37,985 bases of DNA from Spirosoma fluviale (lineage in GTDB: Bacteria > Bacteroidota > Bacteroidia > Cytophagales > Spirosomataceae), in NCBI GenBank assembly GCA_945860325.1, contig CAMARL010000002.1, positions 1-37,985 on the forward strand, written 5' to 3'. The position numbers and the translations under genes are program-made. Positions 29,971-37,985 of the stretch are shown here, piece after piece (positions within the stretch are counted from its first letter, which is position 1; every line of letters begins with the position of its first letter). Under the pieces are notes generated by a model, which saw nothing but the letters and a program-made list of their open reading frames with translations, made no database searches and was not told the DNA's origin.

Positions 29971-31971
29971 TTAGTTTTCAGGGGCGTCCTTCCAGTCGCC
30001 ATGATCTTTAATAAGTTGGATTAATTCGTCAACGGCCAAATGAGCCGGTACTGATTTTTTTATCACATTTTGCCCTTTATACAGCGCTATTTTATCTTTT
30101 CCTGTTCCTACATACCCATAATCCGCATCTGCCATCTCCCCAGGCCCATTAACGATGCAACCCATAATACCAATTTTAATTCCCTTTAAATGATCAGTTA
30201 CTTGGCGAATCTTAGCCGTCGTTTCCTGAAGGTCAAATAACGTTCTCCCACAGGAAGGGCATGAAATATATTCCGTTTTTGATATTCGAACCCGACTAGC
30301 TTGTAAAGTTCCGAAGCTTGTTGAATTACGAAGAGCAACGGAATTTTTCAAACCCGAAGTTGATATCATGATGCCGTCCCCTAATCCGTCGACCAACAAA
30401 GCACCTGCATCTGTAGGAGAATAAATCTGTAATTGTTCATCACTTACATCTTTATAATCCAATTGAATAATCACTGGACTCAGTATTGAATGATGTATTA
30501 AATCAAAAAATGCGCGCCGAATTTCTGGCATTTTATGTTCATTAGAGGAGTGTAAGATAATGACTACTTGCTTCTCTATTTTTAGATTGTCTAACAAATT
30601 TACATCCCCGATAAGACTGGCCGCATTTATCTTAATAAAATTAATGTTGGGATGTTTACTCGTGGACTCACACCATTCATCCCAAGTAAACTGTGGATAT
30701 ATGGTATTTATTTGATGTGTCAACCAAACAGACGAAGACTGAATTTGTCTTAATCCGTTCGGGAGCATAAACGGAATATTTTGCTCTCCTGTGAATATAT
30801 AATCTGCTCCTAAATCATTCATCGCCCACTTATCGGGCTCAGGTAAATAAAAGTGACCTATGGATTTTAAATCATCCATAGACAAATCTGAAACCGAAGA
30901 AAAATCGGCAATGACCCGAGGTACTTGTTTGCCACCAAAATTTAAAACTTCATTTGAATGACGTCTTTCGTAATAAAATGGGTGAATAGGAGAGTCAAAC
31001 TGATCCGTTTTTCCTTTAAATGCAATAATTGGAGAAGATTTACTCGATCGATTCTGCAATCGGCGAACCATCTCTTGCGCTACAGGAATTTCCAACTCAG
31101 GGTCTTCGGTTAAAGAAACACGGATCGTATCACCTAGGCCATCTTCTAATAAAGTACCGATGCCAACGGCCGATTTAATTCGACCATCTTCTCCTTCGCC
31201 AGCCTCAGTTACTCCCAAATGCAAAGGATAAGCTTTAAATAATCCTTCTTCTAATTTTTTACTAAGTAGTCGGTATGCCTCCACCATCACTTGCGTGTTG
31301 GAAGATTTCATAGATAAGACGATGTTATAATAGTTTTCATCCTCACAAATACGTAAAAACTCTAAAGCAGATTCGACCATGCCCAAAGGAGTATCGCCAT
31401 ATCTACTTAAAATACGGTCAGATAAAGAACCGTGATTCGTTCCAATACGCATGGCAGTACCGTATTCTTTGCAAATTTTCACTAAAGGCAAGAATTTATC
31501 TCGGATTCTTTCTAATTCCGATTGATAAGAAGCGTCTGTGTAATCAATGACTTCAAAACGTTTTTTATCCGCGTAATTCCCTGGGTTTATACGCACTTTT
31601 TCAACGATTCGAGCGGCTAATTCCGCCGCATTAGGTGTAAAGTGAATATCTGCAACTAAAGGAGTTTGATAACCTCTTATACGAAGACCTTTTCGTATGT
31701 TTTCTAAATTCTGAGCTTCCTTCACGGATGGAGCAGTAATTCGAACGATTTCACAACCTGCGTCGATCATTCGGATGGACTGATCGATGGAACCTTGCGT
31801 ATCCATCGTATCAACCGTGGTCATCGATTGAATACGAATTGGGAAATCGGAACCTAGGAAAACATGGCCCACCTCAACAGGAATGGTTGTTCTTCTTTGG
31901 TATGCTACAAGTGAAGCCGCATACTTATTACCGTCAGAAATTAATTTAGAAATAGACGAATCCGTTGACAT
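29971..31971 (-). CDS. ispG: 4-hydroxy-3-methylbut-2-enyl diphosphate synthase (long form)
   Basis: RRTTIPVEVGHVFLGSDFPIRIQSMTTVDTMD, VRINPGNYADKK, CPSCGRTLFDLQ, GIMGCIVNGPGEMADADYGYVG; 666 aa with large central insert. Confidence 0.96.
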   Translation of the reverse strand: MSTDSSISKLISDGNKYAASLVAYQRRTTIPVEVGHVFLGSDFPIRIQSMTTVDTMDTQGSIDQSIRMIDAGCEIVRITAPSVKEAQNLENIRKGLRIRGYQTPLVADIHFTPNAAELAARIVEKVRINPGNYADKKRFEVIDYTDASYQSELERIRDKFLPLVKICKEYGTAMRIGTNHGSLSDRILSRYGDTPLGMVESALEFLRICEDENYYNIVLSMKSSNTQVMVEAYRLLSKKLEEGLFKAYPLHLGVTEAGEGEDGRIKSAVGIGTLLEDGLGDTIRVSLTEDPELEIPVAQEMVRRLQNRSSKSSPIIAFKGKTDQFDSPIHPFYYERRHSNEVLNFGGKQVPRVIADFSSVSDLSMDDLKSIGHFYLPEPDKWAMNDLGADYIFTGEQNIPFMLPNGLRQIQSSSVWLTHQINTIYPQFTWDEWCESTSKHPNINFIKINAASLIGDVNLLDNLKIEKQVVIILHSSNEHKMPEIRRAFFDLIHHSILSPVIIQLDYKDVSDEQLQIYSPTDAGALLVDGLGDGIMISTSGLKNSVALRNSTSFGTLQASRVRISKTEYISCPSCGRTLFDLQETTAKIRQVTDHLKGIKIGIMGCIVNGPGEMADADYGYVGTGKDKIALYKGQNVIKKSVPAHLAVDELIQLIKDHGDWKDAPEN

Positions 31972-32047
31972 ACCTTATCTTAAAACCAAATTTACAAAAA
32001 GCCTCATCAATTACATCAAAAGATGAAACTCTCAACCTATGATTATA

Positions 32048-33250
32048 TTACCAAGAACTCTTTTTATGCCCAATTGTTGCATAAAAATAAATAAAAATAT
32101 AGCAAGGAATCATAATAATATAAGCCTTTTGGGTATCACCAATTTGATCCGCTATTTTACCATAAAGTAGTGGCAATAAGGCACCTCCAGAAATCATCAT
32201 AATGATCAGGGCACTTCCTAATTTGGTGAATTTACCTAAACCTTGAATCGCTAATGGCCATAATGCTGGCCACATTAATGCATTTGCTAAACCTAATAAA
32301 GCTAAACACAACACCGAAGTAAAGCCTGTGAAGACAATGGTACCGATTGAAAATACAATACCTAAAATGGCCGAATAGTTCAACGCTTTTTGTTGGGATA
32401 AGTATTTAGGGATAAAAAGAATTCCGACAATGTATCCCACTAGCATTCCATAAAGCGTATAAGTAGTGAAAATTTTAGCTACATCTTTGTCGAAACCTTG
32501 TGAAACCCCGTAATTAATAATGGTATCTCCGGCGATAACTTCTACGCCAACATATAAAAAAAATGCAACTAGACCTAAAACAAGGTTAGGATATGACCAA
32601 ACACTATCTTTTACCGCGTCATGGTCTTGTTTAACTTCTTCAGCTTCTACTTCCGGTAGACTAGAAAACCAAACCCAAATAGCTAATATGATCAGAATAA
32701 CCGTCATAATTCCATAAGGCGTAATCACCGTATTAAGTTTTTCATTGCCAACTAATCCATTAGAAAGGAACAAGCCACCAAAAATAAATTGGCTTAAAAT
32801 TCCTGCTACCTTATTACAAATTCCCATCACAGAAATCCTTTTAGCAGCTGATTCACTTGGGCCTAAGATGGTCACATAGGGATTTGACGCGGTTTGTAAT
32901 AGCGCTAATCCGGTACCAATGACAAAAAGACCAAATAAAAACATCGGATAATTAGCCATTTTAGCAGCAGGAATAAACAAAAGTGTACCTATAGCCATAG
33001 ATAACAAGCCCAAGGACATTCCTCTTTTAAAACCTGTATTAGCTAATACCCAAGAAGATGGAATCGCCATGACAAAATAGGAAATGAAAAAGGCAAAAGT
33101 GACTAATAGAGAATCAAAATTATTAAGTTGGAATGCGTCTTTAAAAAACGCAATCAAAACTGAATTAACCCAGGTGATAAAACCGAATACAAAAAAGAGT
33201 ATCCCGATTATCATTAAAGGGCCGTTCGAAGATTTAGAGTTAGTTGTCAT
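32048..33250 (-). CDS. Sugar MFS transporter (FucP/GluP-like)
   Basis: 12-TM pattern; FFVFGFITWVNSVLIAFFKDAFQLN, GLALLQTASNPYVTILGP. Confidence 0.9.
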   Translation of the reverse strand: MTTNSKSSNGPLMIIGILFFVFGFITWVNSVLIAFFKDAFQLNNFDSLLVTFAFFISYFVMAIPSSWVLANTGFKRGMSLGLLSMAIGTLLFIPAAKMANYPMFLFGLFVIGTGLALLQTASNPYVTILGPSESAAKRISVMGICNKVAGILSQFIFGGLFLSNGLVGNEKLNTVITPYGIMTVILIILAIWVWFSSLPEVEAEEVKQDHDAVKDSVWSYPNLVLGLVAFFLYVGVEVIAGDTIINYGVSQGFDKDVAKIFTTYTLYGMLVGYIVGILFIPKYLSQQKALNYSAILGIVFSIGTIVFTGFTSVLCLALLGLANALMWPALWPLAIQGLGKFTKLGSALIIMMISGGALLPLLYGKIADQIGDTQKAYIIMIPCYIFIYFYATIGHKKSSW

Positions 33251-33256
33251 ACGTTA

Positions 33257-34609
33257 TTAATAAGAGTCATTTAATGCAAATATAGGTTTATTTGTTTTCC
33301 ATTTACCTCTGGTGAAGTCGGGTATTTTTATGGAAGCAGAATTTTTAGCAATCGATTGCTCGGATAAAGGAGAGATGGCTGACCAAGCCGCCGCATCATA
33401 TACGTCGATAGGAGGGGCCACCTTATTTTTAATCGCTTCAATAAAACCTCTTAAAACAAAATAATCAATTCCGCCATGGCCAGCATTTTCAGCATCTGCG
33501 AAATGTGTCTTCCAAAGCGGATGGTCATATTTATCTAAATAGGGTTTCGCATCGTCCCAACGATGGGCTTTGGTCGATACCCCTTCAATATAAATCGATT
33601 TATTGTCTTCCATCCACAATCCTTTCGTTCCTTGAACCCGAAAACCTAAAGAATAGGGGCGAGGAGAGTTTGTATCATGCGTAATTAATATGGTTTCGCC
33701 ATTAACACACTTGATCATGGTCTGAACTATATCACCGCATTTAAAATTAACTTTAGCATTAGGATGATCTGCACCCCCTTTATTGACAATATATTCATGA
33801 AGTCCTTGTGAAGGAGTGGCCATGGACGTCAAATAAGCAAATTGGTTTCCGCGATTAATATTTAGCATTTCAGCCACTGGGCCTAATCCATGAGTAGGAT
33901 AAAGATCACCATTACGGTCTACGGAATGTTGGGTTCTCCATTTCGACTCAGAAAATCCTTTTTCTCCAAATTCAACCCCTCCGCCATAAGCCTGTGTCCC
34001 ATTATTAAATTTAACTTCCCTAAGATCATGCTGATATCCACATTGAACATGATTTAGCGAGCCAAACATGCCTTGTCGAACCATATTTAATGTGGCTAAC
34101 ACATCTCGTCGATAGCATACATTTTCTAAAATCATGCAGTGAGACCCCGTTTTTTCAAACATATTAACCAAATCCCAAGACTCTTGTAATTTGACCGTTG
34201 CAGATACTTCCACACCCGCGTATTTCCCCTGTTTCATTACTTCCAAAGCCATTGGCACATGCCATTCCCAAGGAGTGGCTATTACGACTCCGTCAATATC
34301 CGATCGCTTTGCTAGGTTTTCAAAATCTTGCTCATTCTTACCGTAGATTGTAGGAGAAGGCCTACCTTTGTCTGAAATCATTTTATTTGCAATGGCAATG
34401 GCTTTAGGATCTATGTCACAAATAGCGACAATTTCCACATCTGAACGATACATAGCCATTTCCAAATGATTTTGCCCACGAAGCCCTACGCCGATGAAAC
34501 CTAAACGCACTTTTGTTTGTTCAGTAGATAATCCTTTTATTAAAGTAGGAAAAAATGCGGTTGATGAAGAATAAATAAGGGAATTAGATAAAAATTTCCT
34601 TCGTTTCAT
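33257..34609 (-). CDS. Gfo/Idh/MocA family oxidoreductase with Tat-like signal
   Basis: N-terminal KRRKFLSNS; VRLGFIGVGLRGQNHLEMA, VAICDID, GVVIATPWEWHVPMALEVMKQGKYAGVEVSA. Confidence 0.92.
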   Translation of the reverse strand: MKRRKFLSNSLIYSSSTAFFPTLIKGLSTEQTKVRLGFIGVGLRGQNHLEMAMYRSDVEIVAICDIDPKAIAIANKMISDKGRPSPTIYGKNEQDFENLAKRSDIDGVVIATPWEWHVPMALEVMKQGKYAGVEVSATVKLQESWDLVNMFEKTGSHCMILENVCYRRDVLATLNMVRQGMFGSLNHVQCGYQHDLREVKFNNGTQAYGGGVEFGEKGFSESKWRTQHSVDRNGDLYPTHGLGPVAEMLNINRGNQFAYLTSMATPSQGLHEYIVNKGGADHPNAKVNFKCGDIVQTMIKCVNGETILITHDTNSPRPYSLGFRVQGTKGLWMEDNKSIYIEGVSTKAHRWDDAKPYLDKYDHPLWKTHFADAENAGHGGIDYFVLRGFIEAIKNKVAPPIDVYDAAAWSAISPLSEQSIAKNSASIKIPDFTRGKWKTNKPIFALNDSY

Positions 34610-34689
34610 TTAATTTATTTTAGGTTTTAGGATATAGAATAGAAATTTAATTAAAATACTACATTAAATTTATAAGATTTTTTAAAATA

Positions 34690-35109
34690 ATGATGTCACA
34701 AAAAATTAGCGTTTTCAGAAAAGAACATTTTAATGCAGCCCATCGGCTACATAATCCCGATTGGTCAGCAGAGAAAAACAAAGAAATATTTGGTTTATGC
34801 AATAATGCCAACTACCATGGACATAACTATGAATTAATTATTCAAATTACGGGAACAATTAATCCTGAAACGGGTTATGTCATAGATATGAAAGATTTAT
34901 CCGTTTTAGCCCAAGAAGAAGTAGTTAAAAAGTTTGATCATAAGAATTTGAATTTAGATGTACCAGAGTTTAAAAATTTAAATCCATCAGCAGAAAACAT
35001 AGCTGTGGTTATCTATCATAAATTACGAGTAAAAATTGCCGCTGAGTTAGACTTAAAAATTAGATTATATGAAACAGAACGAAATTTCGTTGAATTCCCT
35101 GCTTATTGA
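34690..35109 (+). CDS. 6-pyruvoyl-tetrahydropterin synthase (PTPS) / 6-carboxytetrahydropterin synthase family
   Basis: FNAAHRLHNPDW, FGLCNNANYHGHNYELII (CxxxxxHGH), VIDMKDL, FDHKNLNLDVPEFKNLNPSAEN. Confidence 0.93.
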   Translation: MMSQKISVFRKEHFNAAHRLHNPDWSAEKNKEIFGLCNNANYHGHNYELIIQITGTINPETGYVIDMKDLSVLAQEEVVKKFDHKNLNLDVPEFKNLNPSAENIAVVIYHKLRVKIAAELDLKIRLYETERNFVEFPAY

Positions 35110-35770
35110 TTCCGATCACTTCTTATTAACCGATGAAGAAATTGGTGATAATCATGTAGCCACCTCCATAGATACGCCTATGAGGGAGGATGCATTTGAT
35201 CTTTCTGATCTAGAAAAAATTAAAATTATCGAAGGATACTTCAGAGAAATCATGCTCACATTGGGCCTTGATTTAACGGATGATTCTTTGCGTGGCACTC
35301 CTAATCGAGTAGCTAAAATGTATATTAACGAAATATTTAGTGGTTTAAACCCTAAAAACGAGCCTAAAGTAGCCTTATTTGAAAATAAGTTTGGCTATAA
35401 CGAAATGTTGATCGAGAAGAACATTAGTTTTTACTCAAATTGTGAACATCATTTTGTACCGATCGTAGGTAAAACACATATTGCTTATATCTCTTCAGGT
35501 AAAGTAATTGGTCTTTCCAAGTTGAATCGAATTGTTCAATACTATGCCAAGAGGCCACAAGTTCAAGAAAGGCTAACGATGCAAATTGCGAAGCATTTGC
35601 AAAAAGTTTTGGAATCAGAAGATGTGGCTGTTTTTATTGACGCCAAGCATTTATGTGTATCATCGAGAGGTGTAAAAGATGACACAACATCTACCATTAC
35701 CTCTTATTATGGCGGTAAATTCCAAGAAGAAAATACCAAAAGAGAATTTTTAGGATCGATTCAATCGTAA
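35069..35770 (+). CDS. folE: GTP cyclohydrolase I
   Basis: DDSLRGTPNRVAKMYINEIFSGL, FYSNCEHHFVPIVGKTHIAYI, GLSKLNRIVQYYAKRPQVQERLT, HLCVSSRGVKDD. Start overlaps the PTPS gene; an internal Met is at 35180. Confidence 0.95.
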   Translation: MKQNEISLNSLLIDSDHFLLTDEEIGDNHVATSIDTPMREDAFDLSDLEKIKIIEGYFREIMLTLGLDLTDDSLRGTPNRVAKMYINEIFSGLNPKNEPKVALFENKFGYNEMLIEKNISFYSNCEHHFVPIVGKTHIAYISSGKVIGLSKLNRIVQYYAKRPQVQERLTMQIAKHLQKVLESEDVAVFIDAKHLCVSSRGVKDDTTSTITSYYGGKFQEENTKREFLGSIQS

Positions 35771-35771
35771 C

Positions 35772-36467
35772 ATGGGTAAATATATTATTATAGGTGGGAG
35801 CCAAGGAATTGGGCAAGCCATTGTGTCAAAATTAATTTCTGAGGGTCATCAAGTTATTAATCTATCCAGAAATCCTTGTGATGTCCAAGGCGTTGAGAAT
35901 ATCCAATACGATGCTTTAGAGATTAATGAAGATATTTTTAGTGCAATTTCAGGTCCAGTAGACGGACTCGTTTATTGTCCAGGAAGTATCAACTTAAAAC
36001 CTTTTCATCGCTTAACGACAGCCGATTTTGAAAAAGATTTTCAGGTGAATGTGCTAGGGGCGGTTAAAGCAATTCAAGGATTTTTACCTTTATTAAAAGC
36101 GTCTTCGACTTCTTCTATTGTACTTTTCAGTACCGTGGCCGTGCAAACTGGAATGGGCTTTCATGCTTCCATCGCGAGTTCCAAAGGAGCTATTGAAGGA
36201 TTGACTAGATCTCTTGCCGCCGAACTAGCGAGTTCGAAAATAAGAATCAATGCCATTGCACCTAGTTTAACCCAAACACCTTTGGCAAATGCCCTATTAA
36301 ACAGTGATGATAAAATTGATGCTGCTGGAAAAAGACATCCATTAGGCCGAGTAGGCCAAGCGGCTGATCTAGCAAACATGGCGGTATTTCTATTACATCC
36401 AGAAAATTCGTGGATTACGGGGCAAATTTTAAAAGTGGATGGTGGAATGGGAGATCTAAGAGCTTAA
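35772..36467 (+). CDS. Short-chain dehydrogenase/reductase family protein with altered catalytic site
   Basis: GGSQGIGQAI cofactor motif, IRINAIAPSLTQTPLA, GQILKVDGGMG; the usual YxxxK reads IASSK. Confidence 0.9.
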   Translation: MGKYIIIGGSQGIGQAIVSKLISEGHQVINLSRNPCDVQGVENIQYDALEINEDIFSAISGPVDGLVYCPGSINLKPFHRLTTADFEKDFQVNVLGAVKAIQGFLPLLKASSTSSIVLFSTVAVQTGMGFHASIASSKGAIEGLTRSLAAELASSKIRINAIAPSLTQTPLANALLNSDDKIDAAGKRHPLGRVGQAADLANMAVFLLHPENSWITGQILKVDGGMGDLRA

Positions 36468-37442
36468 TCCATGTTCATTAAAGTGCTTTTGATTCAAAGC
36501 TAAATTAACTTTATTCCATTCGATTTCTTTTTTAAAATTGTGTTTTCTGATTTGACAATTCGTTATTGGACAATGTGTGCAACATTCATCTAAACATGGA
36601 TCTACATGTACAAATATTTCAATATCCGTTGGCATAACTTGCCCTATAGTCACCTCAAATTCATGAATTTCATCATGCACGCGGTTTAAATCCCAATAAC
36701 GAGGAAGCGTTAAATGGCAATCAATATGTAAATCTCCTCCATATTGCTGAACTCTTAGGTTATGTAAATCAATCCATTCTTGTTTTTTATTGGAAACAAT
36801 CCATTGGATAACCTTTTGAAATACCTCCGGATTTGTCTCATCCATTAAAGCAGCTATCGCCTCGCGAATTAAATTAAGGCCTTGCCAACACATAACACTA
36901 GCAAATATCAATGAGGCAACGGAGTCAATCCAAAATAGATTCGTCACGTAGGTAATGACTAAAGCGATGACAACAAAAACTCCATTCAATGCGTCTAGCT
37001 TAAGATGCTTGCCATCAGCCAAAATAGCAGGCGAATGGGAGGATTTTCCTTGACTAACTAAATAATATCCAAGAATTCCATTGATCGTAGCCGAACTTAA
37101 AGAAATAATTATACCAAGGTCTAAGCTTTTTAATTCCGGACGAGCGTATAAATGTTGCCATGCATGTAAAAAAATATACAATGCCGCCAATAAAATCAAA
37201 ACCCCTTCTAAACCAGAAGCGAAAAATTCGATTTTCCCATGCCCATACGGATGATTTAAATCACGAGGTAGTGAAGCTAAATAGATAGAATAGTAGGCAA
37301 ATGCCGCCGCCACGACATTGACAATAGACTCCAACGCATCTGTCAGTAAAGTTGTCGAACCACTGGCATAATAGGCATAAAATTTAGCCCCCATAATGGC
37401 CAAACTGACTAAAAATGATAAAATGATTAAACGTTGCTTCAT
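36456..37442 (-). CDS. Cation diffusion facilitator family transporter with C-terminal Cys-rich tail
   Basis: TTLLTDALESIVNVVAA, HPYGHGKIEFFASGLEG, DGKHLKLDALNGVFV; C-terminal CLDECCTHCPITNCQIRKH. Confidence 0.92.
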   Translation of the reverse strand: MKQRLIILSFLVSLAIMGAKFYAYYASGSTTLLTDALESIVNVVAAAFAYYSIYLASLPRDLNHPYGHGKIEFFASGLEGVLILLAALYIFLHAWQHLYARPELKSLDLGIIISLSSATINGILGYYLVSQGKSSHSPAILADGKHLKLDALNGVFVVIALVITYVTNLFWIDSVASLIFASVMCWQGLNLIREAIAALMDETNPEVFQKVIQWIVSNKKQEWIDLHNLRVQQYGGDLHIDCHLTLPRYWDLNRVHDEIHEFEVTIGQVMPTDIEIFVHVDPCLDECCTHCPITNCQIRKHNFKKEIEWNKVNLALNQKHFNEHGLSS

Positions 37443-37461
37443 CCTTGATTAAAAAAGTCTA

Positions 37462-37478
37462 CAAAGATACTATTTTTG
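37462..37478. promoter_or_regulatory. Back-to-back divergent -7 elements (TATCTTTG minus, TATTTTTG plus)
   Basis: CAAAGATA at 37462-37469 (minus TATCTTTG) and TATTTTTG at 37471-37478; no ideal -33 identified. Confidence 0.45.
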
Positions 37479-37482
37479 TAAC

Positions 37483-37985
37483 ATGGAAAATAAAGAGAAT
37501 CCCTGGAAGACATTAAGTAATACCAATGTGTATGAAAACCCTTGGATTAAAATTGAACATCATGAGGTGATCAACCCGAATGGCAACCCCGGTATTTACG
37601 GAAAAGTTTGCTTTAAAAACATAGCGGTATCTATTGTGGCTTTGGATCATGAGAATCATGTGTATTTAGTGGGCCAACATCGATACACGGTTGATGCCTA
37701 TTCATGGGAATTACCAGAGGGAGGATGTTTAATTTCAGACAATGAAGATCCATTGGAAGCGGCTAAGAGAGAACTGCTCGAGGAAACAGGCTTGCGAGCT
37801 CATCAGTGGACTTTAATGGGTGAGATTTTTCTGAGTAATTCGGTCACCGATGAAAAAGCATATATGTATTTGGCGACAGAATTAAGTCAAAACGAATCGA
37901 ATCCTGAGGATACCGAAAAACTAGAAATAAAAAAAATACCTTTAACAGAAGCGATTGAAATGGCACATAATGGGGAAATAAAAGA
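37483..37985 (+). CDS. NUDIX hydrolase (3' end outside window)
   Basis: MENKENPWKTLSNTNVYENPWIKIEHHEV...WELPEGGCLISDNEDPLEAAKRELLEETGL Nudix box. Absent from the ORF track because the stop lies beyond the window. Confidence 0.92.
   Translation, partial: MENKENPWKTLSNTNVYENPWIKIEHHEVINPNGNPGIYGKVCFKNIAVSIVALDHENHVYLVGQHRYTVDAYSWELPEGGCLISDNEDPLEAAKRELLEETGLRAHQWTLMGEIFLSNSVTDEKAYMYLATELSQNESNPEDTEKLEIKKIPLTEAIEMAHNGEIK

Noticed and set aside
36161-36379. 72-aa minus-strand ORF inside the SDR gene
   Set aside because: Antisense to conserved SDR coding sequence.
1-37985. CRISPR, tRNA/rRNA, insertion sequences, toxin-antitoxin or defence modules
   Set aside because: Searched by eye on both strands; found no regular repeat-spacer array, cloverleaf-like sequence, transposase or defence-type domain.

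Overview
The window is 38 kb of compact, AT-rich chromosome with a Bacteroidota character, most likely a Cytophagales-type bacterium. Support for that placement: GldC, DUF5686, GSIII, a plant-like long IspG, and TTG-N19-TAnnTTTG promoters. Content is mainly housekeeping and core metabolism: L25 (partial), HppA, DUF5686 protein, class-III aminotransferase, TrxA, DnaE, DUF2461, TrpS, PAP2, LuxC-like acyl-CoA reductase, ferredoxin, porin, Amt, alpha/beta hydrolase, MtaB, GSII-type and GSIII-type glutamine synthetases, an acidic orphan protein, RsmE, DUF4159, desaturase, E2, CinA, GldC, thioredoxin-fold protein, IspG, sugar MFS, Gfo/Idh/MocA, PTPS, FolE, SDR, CDF transporter and NUDIX (partial). 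I found no mobile elements, CRISPR arrays, rRNA or tRNA. The strongest lead is a tightly packed PTPS-FolE-SDR operon (34690-36467). Its PTPS has the CxxxxxHGH motif typical of tetrahydrobiopterin-type rather than queuosine-type enzymes, and its SDR has lost the canonical catalytic Tyr. Other leads are a nitrogen-assimilation neighbourhood with divergent GSII/GSIII genes, an acidic orphan ORF, a Cys-rich tail on a CDF transporter, terminators embedded in convergent genes, and possible leaderless promoters.
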